From positions 248,001-312,000 of the forward strand of contig NZ_CANNBM010000004.1 of NCBI RefSeq assembly GCF_947502895.1: 64,000 nucleotides of DNA. The letters are read 5' to 3'. The position numbers and the translations under genes are program-made. The notes below the pieces were generated by a model. The model was given only the letters and a program-made list of their open reading frames with translations. It was not told the DNA's origin and searched no databases. Every line of letters begins with the position of its first letter. Within the stretch, counting starts at the first letter, position 1. Shown here one piece after another: positions 1 through 9,167 of this stretch. Source of the stretch: an uncultured Sulfitobacter sp. GTDB lineage: Bacteria; Pseudomonadota; Alphaproteobacteria; Rhodobacterales; Rhodobacteraceae.

Positions 1-416
1 GCTGCCAAAGCATCAAGCGCCATCAGATAGCCTTGCGGCCCGAACCCACAGATTTGTCCGATCGCCACTTTGGACAAGTATGAGACATGACGGAACGGTT
101 CGCGCGCATGGATATTGCTCAGATGTACTTCGACTGTTGGCAGCTCCACCGAAGCTACAGCGTCCATTAATGCGATCGAGGTATGGGTATAGGCACCGGC
201 ATTAATTATCAGACCGCCATGGACGCCTTTTGCAGCATGGATCGCATCCAGCAGCACGCCCTCATGATTGCTCTGCAAAAACGCAACATCCAAGTCTACG
301 GCATGCGCAGTACAGGCGGCTTCGATATCTGCCAGCGTGGTGCTGCCATATACTTCTGGTTGACGCTGACCCAACAGGTTGAGGTTAGGACCGTTCAGAA
401 CAAGGACCGAGGGCAT
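1..416 (-). CDS. aroQ: 3-dehydroquinate dehydratase, type II (partial, C-terminus off the window)
   Basis: Third step of the shikimate pathway: dehydration of 3-dehydroquinate to 3-dehydroshikimate, cytosolic dodecamer in this family. Translating the minus strand from the ATG at 416-414 gives MPSVLVLNGPNLNLLG near the N-terminus, then QSNHEG, IINAGAYTHTS and VEVHLSNIHAREPFRH, the signature segments of type II dehydroquinases, including the catalytic Tyr loop and the His of the HLSN motif. About 138 codons are present of the usual 145-150, so only the extreme C-terminus is missing. A GGA lies about six bases before the ATG. The gene is divergent from the E1 gene at 755. Confidence 0.93.
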   Translation of the reverse strand, partial: MPSVLVLNGPNLNLLGQRQPEVYGSTTLADIEAACTAHAVDLDVAFLQSNHEGVLLDAIHAAKGVHGGLIINAGAYTHTSIALMDAVASVELPTVEVHLSNIHAREPFRHVSYLSKVAIGQICGFGPQGYLMALDALA

Positions 417-754
417 ATAGTATCCGATTTTCAGTTGCTCAAAAAACCTGCCAGCCTTGATGCTCTCTGTCTAGCCTCAGCCATCAAACAGGACGCGCGA
501 CGCGGCGAAAATGTATCACGTTGTGCGCAGGTCTTTGTTATCTTGGCAGGCGGCAAAATTTGGCGCGATTATAACCGCTTTTGCTACTGCGTTTGCTCTC
601 TTAACTGTCAATCAATATATTACATAATATAGATTACAAGTAAACGCAAAGCATGTAGTTCCATACCGCCTTTCCTACAATCGTCCAAATCCCCATTGAC
701 CTCTCTGCACCAGATATGAAACTTGCAAATAGCGTTTAATCACTGGAGCCTGAC
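417..754. other. Divergent intergenic region, no gene seen
   Basis: A 338-base gap between aroQ (minus) and the E1 fusion gene (plus). It carries an AT-rich tract around 605-650 that should hold the promoters of both genes. A TTGACC at 696-701 could be a -35 box for the E1 gene, but no convincing -10 follows at the right distance. No RNA gene or terminator is apparent. Confidence 0.5.
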
Positions 755-2938
755 ATGGATCGCGCCGCTATCGTTCACCAGAACTTCTTGCGCAGACTTG
801 GCGAAAACGATCTGCCTGATGGCGCCGCGCCTGATCCAACCCTTGCACCTGGAAAGCTGGTCGAGATTTTCCGCAGTCAGGTTCTGAGCCGCCAGCTCGA
901 CCGTACCAGCCGCGCGATGCAGGCTGCGGGAAAAGGTTTCTACACGATCGGTTCATCCGGTCACGAAGGTATGGCAGCCGTTGCCGAGGCGCTGCGGCCT
1001 ACGGACATGGCGTTCCTGCACTACCGTGATGCGGCGTTTCAGATACAGCGCGCCGCGCAAGTCCCTGGTCAGACACCGGTTTGGGACATGCTTCTTAGTT
1101 TTCGTGCGGCCATGGCCGACCCGATTTCGGGCGGACGCCATAAGGTGCTGGGCTCAAAAATACTGAATATTCCACCGCAAACGTCTACCATCGCCAGCCA
1201 TTTGCCCAAAGCTGTTGGTGCTGCATATTCTATCGGCCTCTCACGCCGCACAGCACCTGAACACTGCCAGCTGCCCGATGACAGCATTGTTATGTGTAGT
1301 TTTGGGGATGCGTCATCCAACCATTCCACGGCCCAAGGTGCTATCAACACTGCTTGCTGGACCAGCTATCAATCTGTCCCTCTACCTCTTCTATTTGTGT
1401 GCGAAGACAACGGCATAGGCATCTCTGTTCCCACGCCACGCGGCTGGATTGCGGCGAATTTTGCAAACCGTCCCGGGCTGCGGTATTTCACGTGCAACGG
1501 GCTGGATATGGCGCAAACTCTGCGTGTGTCCCAAGCAGCTGCCGCCTATGTACGCCAAACACGGAAACCCGCGTTTTTGCACATCACAACGGTCCGTCTT
1601 TATGGCCATGCAGGATCCGATGTCGAAATGACGTACCGCGACAAGGCAGATATCGAGGCGTCTGAGGCGAATGATCCACTGCTCCATTCTGTGCGGATCT
1701 TGCGGGATCTTGACATTAGGACACCTCAACAATCAATTGATATATATAATGAAATAGACAGAACCTGTATACGTGTGTCAGATGAGGTGATGCAACAAGA
1801 AACCCTCACCACCGCGCCACAGGTTATGCAGAGCATCATTCCCCCGCCCCGCAAGTGCAGCCCAACAAATGGCCCATCGCCCCAAGCACGTTCCGCTGTT
1901 TTCGGCAATGATCTGAAACTCATGGCAGAGCCACAACCGATGAGCCGTCTGATAAGTTGGGCGTTGGCCGATCTTATGCTCCAGCATGGCGAAATTGTTC
2001 TTGCTGGCGAGGATGTTGGCCGCAAAGGCGGTGTCTATGGCGTCACGCAAAAACTCCAAAACCGGTTTGGCCCAGACCGCGTGATTGACACACTGCTGGA
2101 CGAGCAATCCATTCTTGGTCTTGCCATCGGCATGGCGCAAAACGGGTTTGTACCCATCCCCGAAATCCAGTTTTTGGCCTACCTGCATAACGCCGAGGAT
2201 CAGTTGCGGGGCGAAGCGGCTACGCTGAGTTTTTTCTCGGACGGCCAATACACCAATCCCATGGTGCTCAGGATTGCAGGGCTTGGGTATCAAAAGGGTT
2301 TTGGAGGGCATTTTCACAACGACAATTCACTCGCTGTGCTGCGTGACATTCCGGGCCTGATTATCGCCTGCCCTTCGAACGGTGCGGATGCAGCGATGAT
2401 GCTGCGCGAGGCAGTTCGCTTGGCACGTGAAGAGCAGCGAGTTGTGGTTTTTGTCGAACCCATCGCACTCTATCCCATGCGTGATCTGCATGATTCAGGT
2501 GATAACGGATGGCTTACCACCTATCCTGCGCCAGACCAGAAGATTGGTATTGGTGAAATCGGTGTGCAGGGAGACGGCGAAACACTGGCTATTGTTAGTT
2601 ATGCAAACGGCCACTACCTCTCAACACAGGCTGCCAAGGCATTGGAAAAAGACGGTATTGCTTGTCGGGTGATTGATATGCGCTGGCTTGCTCCCCTTCC
2701 TCAAGACGCGCTGTTGGAGGCAACGAAAGCTTGTAAAAATATCCTGATCGTCGATGAATGCCGCCGGACAGGAAGCCAGTCCGAGGGATTGATGGCGCTA
2801 TTTGCAGAGGCAGGCAGAACGCGGCTGTACAGGGTAACTGCCCAAGACAGTTTTATCGCGACAGGACCCGCCTATGCAGTCACCCTGCCCTCAACCGCTG
2901 AGATTACGAGCGCGGCAAAAGCACTGGTGGCATCATGA
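755..2938 (+). CDS. Fused alpha-beta 2-oxoacid dehydrogenase E1 component (branched-chain type)
   Basis: Thiamine-diphosphate-dependent E1 that decarboxylates a 2-oxoacid and transfers the acyl group to a lipoyl carrier. The 727-residue protein joins an E1-alpha-like half (about 1-350) and an E1-beta-like half (about 385-727) in one chain. In the first half GDASSNHSTAQGA (from residue 184) and EDNG (217-220) form the ThDP/Mg motif, closest to the branched-chain 2-oxoacid dehydrogenase pattern. The second half starts its core at LAGEDVGRKGGVYG and has the DEQS and VFVEP segments of E1-beta. No E2, E3 or lipoyl-domain gene is nearby. The stop overlaps the start of the FabD-like gene by four bases (ATGA), so the two are translationally coupled. 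The exact substrate is not readable from sequence. Confidence 0.85.
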   Translation: MDRAAIVHQNFLRRLGENDLPDGAAPDPTLAPGKLVEIFRSQVLSRQLDRTSRAMQAAGKGFYTIGSSGHEGMAAVAEALRPTDMAFLHYRDAAFQIQRAAQVPGQTPVWDMLLSFRAAMADPISGGRHKVLGSKILNIPPQTSTIASHLPKAVGAAYSIGLSRRTAPEHCQLPDDSIVMCSFGDASSNHSTAQGAINTACWTSYQSVPLPLLFVCEDNGIGISVPTPRGWIAANFANRPGLRYFTCNGLDMAQTLRVSQAAAAYVRQTRKPAFLHITTVRLYGHAGSDVEMTYRDKADIEASEANDPLLHSVRILRDLDIRTPQQSIDIYNEIDRTCIRVSDEVMQQETLTTAPQVMQSIIPPPRKCSPTNGPSPQARSAVFGNDLKLMAEPQPMSRLISWALADLMLQHGEIVLAGEDVGRKGGVYGVTQKLQNRFGPDRVIDTLLDEQSILGLAIGMAQNGFVPIPEIQFLAYLHNAEDQLRGEAATLSFFSDGQYTNPMVLRIAGLGYQKGFGGHFHNDNSLAVLRDIPGLIIACPSNGADAAMMLREAVRLAREEQRVVVFVEPIALYPMRDLHDSGDNGWLTTYPAPDQKIGIGEIGVQGDGETLAIVSYANGHYLSTQAAKALEKDGIACRVIDMRWLAPLPQDALLEATKACKNILIVDECRRTGSQSEGLMALFAEAGRTRLYRVTAQDSFIATGPAYAVTLPSTAEITSAAKALVAS

Positions 2939-3966
2939 CCCGTAAAACAGCCGTCCTCATTTGTCCCGGACGCGGCACCTACAATAAATCAGAGCTGGGC
3001 ACCTTGGCGCGCACCCATGCAGATCACCCAAGCATTGCTGAATGGGATGAAATGCGTCGCGAAATGGGTCAGGAAACGCTGACCTCACTGGACGGCGCCG
3101 CGCGGTTCAGTGCCGCGCAGCACACCACCGGAGACAACGCCTCCGCCTTGATATATGCGTGCAGCCTTCTTGACGCACAGCTTGCTATTAGTAGTCATGA
3201 CATTGTCGCCGTGACCGGCAATTCGCTGGGTTGGTACATCGCGCTTGCTGTAGGCGGTGCTGCGGATGCGCGCGCAGGGATGCACATTGTCAACACAATG
3301 GGAACCTTGATGCACCAGCACGGCCCCGGCGGCCAAATCCTGCTGCCATTCGTGGATGATAACTGGCAACCGATACCGGGAGAAGAGCAGCACCTGTTAG
3401 GCCTGATTGCACAGATTAACAGCAAACCAAATCACACGCTTTCCCTGTCCATCCATTTGGGGGGGATGTTGGTCGTTGCAGGTAACGATGCCGGATTGAA
3501 CACCTTTGAAACGACCGTGTCAGATCGTTCGAGCCGCAAGCCATTGCGCCTTCCAAACCATGCGGCCTTCCATACTGAGATGATGCAGCAAGTCGCGGCC
3601 ATAGGCCGTGACAGCTTGCCAAATGCGCTTCTCAACACGCCAAAAATTGCATTGATCGATGGTCGCGGCACAGTATGGCATCCCCATGCCAGCGATACCG
3701 TCGCTCTTTACGACTATACCTTTGACCATCAGATTACCCGAACCTACGATTTCACCAAAGCGATCCAATCAGCCGCACGCAACTTTGCGCCCGACCGTTT
3801 TGTCATCACAGGCCCCGGTGCGACCCTCGGCGGCGCAGTGGCACAAGCCCTCATCGCGATCAAATGGCAAGGTATCGACAGCAAAGAAGCATTTCTTGCG
3901 CGTCAGACATCCGATCCAATCCTGATCAGCATGGGCCGCGAGGATCAGCGGGCGCTGGCGCTCTGA
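2935..3966 (+). CDS. FabD-like acyltransferase with atypical active site
   Basis: Member of the FabD/PKS acyltransferase fold, which moves acyl groups between CoA and carrier proteins. N-terminal LICPGRGTY matches the FabD FPGQGS region; GNSLGWY (Ser97) is the nucleophile elbow, and AFHTEMM carries the catalytic His213. Length (343 residues) is slightly over the usual 310. Oddities: the elbow reads GNSLG rather than GHSLG, and the Arg that binds the malonyl carboxylate in FabD (VEMRGKFMQ) is Met122 here (NTMGTLMHQ). I infer a non-carboxylated acyl substrate, perhaps the product of the coupled E1. A housekeeping malonyltransferase role is unlikely. Convergent with phoB. Confidence 0.75.
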   Translation: MTRKTAVLICPGRGTYNKSELGTLARTHADHPSIAEWDEMRREMGQETLTSLDGAARFSAAQHTTGDNASALIYACSLLDAQLAISSHDIVAVTGNSLGWYIALAVGGAADARAGMHIVNTMGTLMHQHGPGGQILLPFVDDNWQPIPGEEQHLLGLIAQINSKPNHTLSLSIHLGGMLVVAGNDAGLNTFETTVSDRSSRKPLRLPNHAAFHTEMMQQVAAIGRDSLPNALLNTPKIALIDGRGTVWHPHASDTVALYDYTFDHQITRTYDFTKAIQSAARNFAPDRFVITGPGATLGGAVAQALIAIKWQGIDSKEAFLARQTSDPILISMGREDQRALAL

Positions 3967-3980
3967 ACACAGGCCAAATG

Positions 3981-4010
3981 GCTTCTTTATTTTTCCCTTA
4001 AACTCAATCC
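3981..4010 (-). repeat. Dispersed intergenic repeat, copy A
   Basis: Reading the minus strand, this is GATTGAGTTTAAGG followed by GAAAAATAAAGAAG. It matches the copy at 24183-24210 with one mismatch and the tail of the copy at 20477-20500. It sits between the convergent ends of the FabD-like gene and phoB. Confidence 0.7.
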
Positions 4011-4034
4011 CGCACCTTCAACCCACGCAAACAG

Positions 4035-4724
4035 TTAACCCAGCGAATATCCGGTGCCACGCACTGTTCGGATCGGATCACTCAATCCCTGACCCTTCAG
4101 TGCCTTTCGCAGACGCGCGACATGGACATCGACTGTGCGCGTGTCGACAAAGATATCGCGCCCCCAAACCATGTCCAGCAGCTGATCGCGGCTCAGCACC
4201 CGTCCGGGCTTTTCCATGAGTGTAACCAAAAGCCTGTATTCGGTAGGCCCCAGTTTGATCTCTGCATCACCACGCATTACGCGGTGCGTCTCCGCATTAA
4301 GGGTGATATCCTCAAAACGCAGCGTATCACCCGAAACCGCAGGCCGTACACGGCGCAACTGGGTGCGCACACGGGCCATCAACTCGCGCAGGTTATAGGG
4401 TTTCACGACATAGTCATCCGCCCCTGTATCAAGACCGCGCACGGTGTCCACTTCCTCAGAACGCGCGCTTAGCATGATAACAGGGATGGCACGGGTTTCT
4501 GGACGGGTTTTCACACGGCGACACACCTCTATTCCAGAAAGCAGCGGCATCATCCAGTCGAGTATGATCAGGTCAGGGGCAATCTCATCAATCAAGAGCA
4601 TCGCCTCTTCGCCGTTCTCGGCGCGGCGCACTGTGAAACCCTCCGCCTCCAGATTATAGGCCAAGACTTCGCGCTGTGCGGGTTCGTCCTCGACCAGAAG
4701 GATCTGTATTTGATCCATGGGCAT
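4035..4724 (-). CDS. phoB: Phosphate regulon response regulator PhoB
   Basis: OmpR-family transcription factor of the phosphate starvation response. Receiver domain at residues 1-125 has the acidic pocket (VEDE), phospho-acceptor Asp56 in LDWMMP and Lys108 in VVKPY; a winged-helix DNA-binding domain follows (about 130-229, ending VRTVRGTGYSL). The 229-residue length is typical. The start at 4724 has AGGA six bases upstream; an ATG two codons in is possible. It is the last gene of pstSCAB-phoU-phoB, three bases after phoU, so it probably autoactivates through the box before pstS. Confidence 0.97.
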   Translation of the reverse strand: MPMDQIQILLVEDEPAQREVLAYNLEAEGFTVRRAENGEEAMLLIDEIAPDLIILDWMMPLLSGIEVCRRVKTRPETRAIPVIMLSARSEEVDTVRGLDTGADDYVVKPYNLRELMARVRTQLRRVRPAVSGDTLRFEDITLNAETHRVMRGDAEIKLGPTEYRLLVTLMEKPGRVLSRDQLLDMVWGRDIFVDTRTVDVHVARLRKALKGQGLSDPIRTVRGTGYSLG

Positions 4725-4727
4725 CCG

Positions 4728-5438
4728 CTATCCTCGCGGGTTGAGAGATGTCTGGTCAGCTTTGGGTCGCGCCTCGTCAGGGTGCGCGCCAGTCACGAGG
4801 TATGTCACCTGCTCGGCCATAGAAGTGCAATGATCACCCATCCGTTCGACGTTTTTGGCGATGAAATGCAGGTGCATACAAGCAGTGATGTTGCGCGGGT
4901 CTTCCATCATAAAGGTCAGGAATTCGCGGAACAGTGCATTGTACATCTGGTCCAGTTCTTCATCGCGCGCAATAACATCAGCTGCCAGATCAGCATCGCG
5001 GCGAATATACGCATCCAGCGCATCTTTGAGCATTTCTTCCGCCAGACGGGCCATGCGTCGTATCGCACCCGTGCTGTCATTTACGGGTGGCATTTGCGAC
5101 AGAACGCTGGTGCGCTTGGCCATGTTCTTGGCATAGTCGCCAATCCGCTCAAGATTTCCCGAGATTTTCATCACGCTCAGGATCATGCGCAGATCAACTG
5201 CTGTAGGCGCACGTAACGCGATGATCCGCGCAGCTTTCTCGTTGATCTCTGCCTCCAGCACATCAATTGCAGTGTCAGCAGCGCGTACCTGTTCGGCCAG
5301 CGGCTCGTCGCGTGTCTCGAGGCTTTTGGCGGCAAGGCGAATGGCGTCTTCAACCAGCCCACCCATTTTCATGATCTGCGCCTGTACCGCTTCCAGATCA
5401 CGGTCAAAGGCAGAGGCGATGTGGTTTTGTTCTTCCAT
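4728..5438 (-). CDS. phoU: Phosphate transport regulator PhoU
   Basis: Negative modulator linking the Pst transporter to PhoR. 236 residues with two tandem PhoU helical-bundle repeats; the metal-binding motifs appear as ERIGDYAKN and ERMGDHC. The start at MEEQNHIASAFD (5438) was chosen over longer forms because family proteins begin there and because an upstream start would run through the 3' part of pstB. Four bases separate it from pstB. Confidence 0.96.
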   Translation of the reverse strand: MEEQNHIASAFDRDLEAVQAQIMKMGGLVEDAIRLAAKSLETRDEPLAEQVRAADTAIDVLEAEINEKAARIIALRAPTAVDLRMILSVMKISGNLERIGDYAKNMAKRTSVLSQMPPVNDSTGAIRRMARLAEEMLKDALDAYIRRDADLAADVIARDEELDQMYNALFREFLTFMMEDPRNITACMHLHFIAKNVERMGDHCTSMAEQVTYLVTGAHPDEARPKADQTSLNPRG

Positions 5439-5442
5439 GATC

Positions 5443-6240
5443 TTAACCGATCCTTCCGGTAATATAGCTCTCAGTGCGGGGATCTTCAGGAGTAGTGAAT
5501 ATCTTGTCCGTATCACCGAACTCCACCAGATTTCCGAGGTGGAAAAACGCGGTGCGCTGGCTGACCCGTGCGGCCTGCTGCATGGAGTGGGTGACAATCA
5601 CCACAGAATAGTTTTGCCGCAGCTCGTCGATCAATTCTTCAACCTGTGCCGTCGCGATAGGGTCCAGCGCGCTACAAGGCTCGTCCATCAGCAAAACCTC
5701 TGGCTCTGTTGCGACGGCACGTGCAATGCACAGCCGTTGTTGCTGGCCGCCCGACAGTCCCGTACCGGGCGCTTGCAGCCGGTCCTTCACCTCGTCCCAG
5801 ATGGCACCACGGCGCAAGGCACGCTCAACGATCTCGTCCAGTTCGGCTTTGTTGCGCGCCAGACCATGGATGCGCGGGCCGTAAGCCACGTTGTCATAGA
5901 TGGATTTCGGAAACGGATTTGGCTTTTGAAACACCATGCCCACTTTGGCACGCAGCTGAACAGGATCGACAGCGGGGTCATAGATGTCTTCTCCGTCGAT
6001 CAGGATATTCCCTTCAACACGGCAGATATCAATCGTATCATTCATCCGGTTAATGCAACGCAGAAAAGTGGATTTGCCACAGCCAGAGGGCCCGATAAAT
6101 GCAGTGACAGTCTTGTCTTCGATCTCGACGTTCACGTCCTTGATGGCGTGATTGTCCGCGTAATAGACCTGAACGCCCTTGGCGGAAATTTTGGATGTAT
6201 TGGCCACATGAGCCTCCGGTGTTTGAGTATTGTCTCGCAT
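5443..6240 (-). CDS. pstB: Phosphate ABC transporter ATP-binding protein PstB
   Basis: ATPase subunit of the high-affinity phosphate importer. Walker A GPSGCGKST (residues 50-58), signature LSGGQQQRL, Walker B LLMDEPCSALD and the switch His in THSMQQA are all intact. 265 residues, with about 15 extra at the N-terminus compared with E. coli. Lies 13 bases after pstA and four before phoU in one operon. Confidence 0.97.
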   Translation of the reverse strand: MRDNTQTPEAHVANTSKISAKGVQVYYADNHAIKDVNVEIEDKTVTAFIGPSGCGKSTFLRCINRMNDTIDICRVEGNILIDGEDIYDPAVDPVQLRAKVGMVFQKPNPFPKSIYDNVAYGPRIHGLARNKAELDEIVERALRRGAIWDEVKDRLQAPGTGLSGGQQQRLCIARAVATEPEVLLMDEPCSALDPIATAQVEELIDELRQNYSVVIVTHSMQQAARVSQRTAFFHLGNLVEFGDTDKIFTTPEDPRTESYITGRIG

Positions 6241-6253
6241 GTTGTCTGCCGCC

Positions 6254-7579
6254 CTACCAGCGCCGCTCGAACCGGCGGCGCAGTATCACGGCAACGGCGT
6301 TCATAGTGATAAGGAACACCAGCAGAATGATGATGCCTCCCCATGCACGTTCATAGAATGCGGGGTCGGCCCGTTTGGCCCACTCATAAATCTGCGCAGG
6401 CATGGCAGAGTTGGGGTTCAGCAATGCCTCGTTAATGTTCTCGGGCCCGTTGGAAGCGATGAAGCCAACCATGCCGATCAGCAGCAGCGGCGCCGTTTCA
6501 CCCAAGGCCTGTGCCAAACCGATGATTGTGCCCGTAAGAATACCCGGTGCGGCCAACGGCAAAACATGATGGAACACCGATTGCATCTTGGACGCCCCCA
6601 CCCCCAGCGCCGCGTCGCGGATGCTGGGCGGCACTGATTTAAGCGAGGCACGGGTCGAAATAATGATCGTCGGTAGTGTCATCAGCGTTAGCACAAGCCC
6701 CCCCACCAGAGGGGCAGAATTGGGCAAGTGCATATAGTTGATGAACACCGCCAGACCCAGAATACCAAAGACAATCGACGGCACCGCCGCAAGGTTGGAT
6801 ATATTCACCTCGATCACATCCGTGATCCAGTTTTTAGGTGCGAACTCTTCCAGATAGATGCTGGCTGCGACACCTATCGGCAGGGCCAAGGCCAGAACCA
6901 CCAACATCATTGTCAAAGAGCCGACCATCGACACGCCAAATCCCGCCGCCTCTGGCCGCGCATCCGAGCTGTCGGCACCGGTGATGAACGCCAGATTGAA
7001 TTTCTTTTCCAGCAATCCTGCATCGCGCATTTGGTCCACCAGATCCAACTGTTCGGGACTGATCCGTTTGTCGTTTGCGATGCTATCGCGCGTTACACGG
7101 TCTTTTAGGTATCCGTCCACACGACCGGAAGCCAGAAAATCAAAGCGCACCGTCTGGCCGATCAGATCAAGATCATTCAGTACGGCATCGCGCATCTGTG
7201 CCTCGGCTCCTTTCGACAAAAGCCCTGCCATTTCTTTCGGCTTCAGATCCGAGCGGACCACACCGCTGGCGATAAGCTGCCCGAACGCGTCCGACAGAAG
7301 CGGCTTGTACCCAAAGGTCGAGACCTTTTTCACATCGGCAATATCGCGGTTGCCCTTCTTGTCCAGCTTGGCCGCATCGAGAGTTACCTCAAGGCTGAGG
7401 TAGGTCTGTTGAAATGCGCCCGTCCCCCGCCCGATAATCGTGGTGAGCAAGATCATCAACATCAACACCCCGATGCCAATGGCGATCAGACCATAGGATT
7501 TGAACCGCCGCTCGGCACGGTTGCGTCGCGCGGTACGGGCATCTTGCACCAGCAAGGATTTGTGTGTTGCATCGGTCAT
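6254..7579 (-). CDS. pstA: Phosphate ABC transporter permease PstA
   Basis: Inner-membrane permease subunit. An N-terminal membrane segment (about 30-50) precedes a long extracytoplasmic stretch (about 60-200), then the six-helix permease core with the EAA loop (GASKMQSVFHHVLPLAAPGI). 441 residues, longer than the E. coli protein because of the N-terminal soluble insert that is usual in alphaproteobacterial PstA. Starts on an ATGA overlap with pstC. Confidence 0.95.
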   Translation of the reverse strand: MTDATHKSLLVQDARTARRNRAERRFKSYGLIAIGIGVLMLMILLTTIIGRGTGAFQQTYLSLEVTLDAAKLDKKGNRDIADVKKVSTFGYKPLLSDAFGQLIASGVVRSDLKPKEMAGLLSKGAEAQMRDAVLNDLDLIGQTVRFDFLASGRVDGYLKDRVTRDSIANDKRISPEQLDLVDQMRDAGLLEKKFNLAFITGADSSDARPEAAGFGVSMVGSLTMMLVVLALALPIGVAASIYLEEFAPKNWITDVIEVNISNLAAVPSIVFGILGLAVFINYMHLPNSAPLVGGLVLTLMTLPTIIISTRASLKSVPPSIRDAALGVGASKMQSVFHHVLPLAAPGILTGTIIGLAQALGETAPLLLIGMVGFIASNGPENINEALLNPNSAMPAQIYEWAKRADPAFYERAWGGIIILLVFLITMNAVAVILRRRFERRW

Positions 7580-9087
7580 TCGTATTGCTCCCGATATCTG
7601 CGGACAATGAACAGGGCTACCACATTCAGGCCAAGGGTCAGCACAAACAGGGTCAGACCCAATGCAAAGGCGACCAGTGTTTCAGGGCTGGCGAAGTCTG
7701 TATCACCCGTCAGTTGGCTAACGATGCGGGTTGTGATGGTGGTCATAGCCTCGAAAGGATTACCGGAGATGCGGGCGATGGCCCCTGCCCCAAGAACCAC
7801 GATCATCGTTTCACCAATCGCACGGGAGGCCGCCAGCAGGATCGCCCCTACAATCCCTGGCAGGGCCGCAGGCAGAACCACTTGGCGGATCGTCTCGGAC
7901 GGGGTCGCGCCCAGCCCGTATGATCCGTCGCGCAGCGATTGTGGGACGGCGTTAATGATATCGTCACTCAGCGAGGAAACGAACGGGATCAGCATGATGC
8001 CCATGACCAGACCCGCCGTTATGACCGCCGTAGCGCCGGACATCAGCGGATCGCCATCCCGCAGCCCTTCTGCGCTAAGCACACCATTCGCGCCAAAGAC
8101 ATCCACCAGAAACGGCCCAACCGTCAGCAGCGCAAACAGCCCGTAGACGATGGTAGGAATACCAGCGAGGATTTCCAGCAAAGGCTTTGCAATCGCGCGC
8201 AGTTTCGGCCCCGCATATTCGCTAAGGTAAATCGCGGCAAACAAGCCGATTGGAACGGCCACAAACAGAGCAATCACCGAGATATACAGCGTTCCCCAGA
8301 GGAGCGGCAGGATCGAAAGCTCGCTGTTGCCGCGAAAGTTGGGAGCCCATGATCCGCCAAGGAAAAAATCCTGCCAAGGATGGAGCGAGAAGAAATTCAC
8401 CGTCTCGAAAACCATCGACAAGACTATGCCAACAGTTGTGAGGATCGCGAGAGACGCGGCAACAATCAGCAACCCCAGCACACCACGTTCGACCACATTT
8501 CGGGCGCGAAACGCAGGATTGGCTGCGCGCACTGCTATACCCAACCCGGCGAGAGCTAGGACAATCACAACGATCGCGCGAACACTGTCCCACCGAGCAT
8601 CCAGCGCGCGTGCGCTCTGTGCTGCGGCCAGCACAAAAGGTTGCACCTCCGAGCCAAGGGCAACACCCACTCCGGCAAGTGTGGCACGCAAGGTAGACGG
8701 ATCATCGCGTAGCGCAGTAATGGCCGCATTGCTCAGCACGCCTTGCGCCTGAGCGACTTCCAGCCCTTCGGCCACGCGGTTCACATCGCTAAGCACCAAC
8801 GATAGCTCGCCAGCTGTCTGGGTTGCGGCATCGGGCAACATGGGCAGGATGGAATTCTGGATCATCATCGGTTGCGCCAGCAGCCAGATTACCAAAACGC
8901 CCAACGCCGGTACCGCAGCAAACATTGCTGCCGTCATACCGTAATAGTTTGGCAGCGAATGCAGACGTCGCGCATCACCGCCTGCACGCGCCATTGCACG
9001 GTTGCGCGCTGCGACATAGCCGATCACTGCGATTACCAGCACGATCACCAGTAGCGTCAGGGGATTGCCGAGAAAAGAAAGTGGCAT
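7576..9087 (-). CDS. pstC: Phosphate ABC transporter permease PstC
   Basis: Partner permease of PstA. Several N-terminal hydrophobic segments, then the binding-protein-dependent permease domain in the C-terminal half, with the EAA loop GATPSETIRQVVLPAALPGIV. The start was set at MPLSFLGN (9087), with GGAG five bases upstream; a TTG ten codons earlier (9117) lies in the hairpin after pstS and is unlikely. 503 residues, about 200 more than E. coli PstC because of the N-terminal extension typical of this clade. Confidence 0.94.
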   Translation of the reverse strand: MPLSFLGNPLTLLVIVLVIAVIGYVAARNRAMARAGGDARRLHSLPNYYGMTAAMFAAVPALGVLVIWLLAQPMMIQNSILPMLPDAATQTAGELSLVLSDVNRVAEGLEVAQAQGVLSNAAITALRDDPSTLRATLAGVGVALGSEVQPFVLAAAQSARALDARWDSVRAIVVIVLALAGLGIAVRAANPAFRARNVVERGVLGLLIVAASLAILTTVGIVLSMVFETVNFFSLHPWQDFFLGGSWAPNFRGNSELSILPLLWGTLYISVIALFVAVPIGLFAAIYLSEYAGPKLRAIAKPLLEILAGIPTIVYGLFALLTVGPFLVDVFGANGVLSAEGLRDGDPLMSGATAVITAGLVMGIMLIPFVSSLSDDIINAVPQSLRDGSYGLGATPSETIRQVVLPAALPGIVGAILLAASRAIGETMIVVLGAGAIARISGNPFEAMTTITTRIVSQLTGDTDFASPETLVAFALGLTLFVLTLGLNVVALFIVRRYREQYE

Positions 9088-9116
9088 AAATACTCCGCCA
9101 AGTGGCGTTAAAGACA

Positions 9117-9141
9117 AGAGGCCGCAGGTCTGGCGGCCTCT
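9117..9141 (-). terminator. Intercistronic hairpin between pstS and pstC
   Basis: Perfect 9-bp stem (AGAGGCCGC/GCGGCCTCT) with a 7-base loop, directly after the pstS stop and before the pstC ribosome site. On the minus strand it is followed by TGTCTTT, so it may be a leaky terminator or an mRNA-stabilising hairpin that gives more PstS than permease. Confidence 0.7.
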
Positions 9142-9167
9142 CTTTTATTAATCCATCAGCGCCTGTT

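Noticed and set aside
5185..6306. 373-codon plus-strand frame across phoU-pstB
   Set aside because: Antisense shadow of two unmistakable genes.
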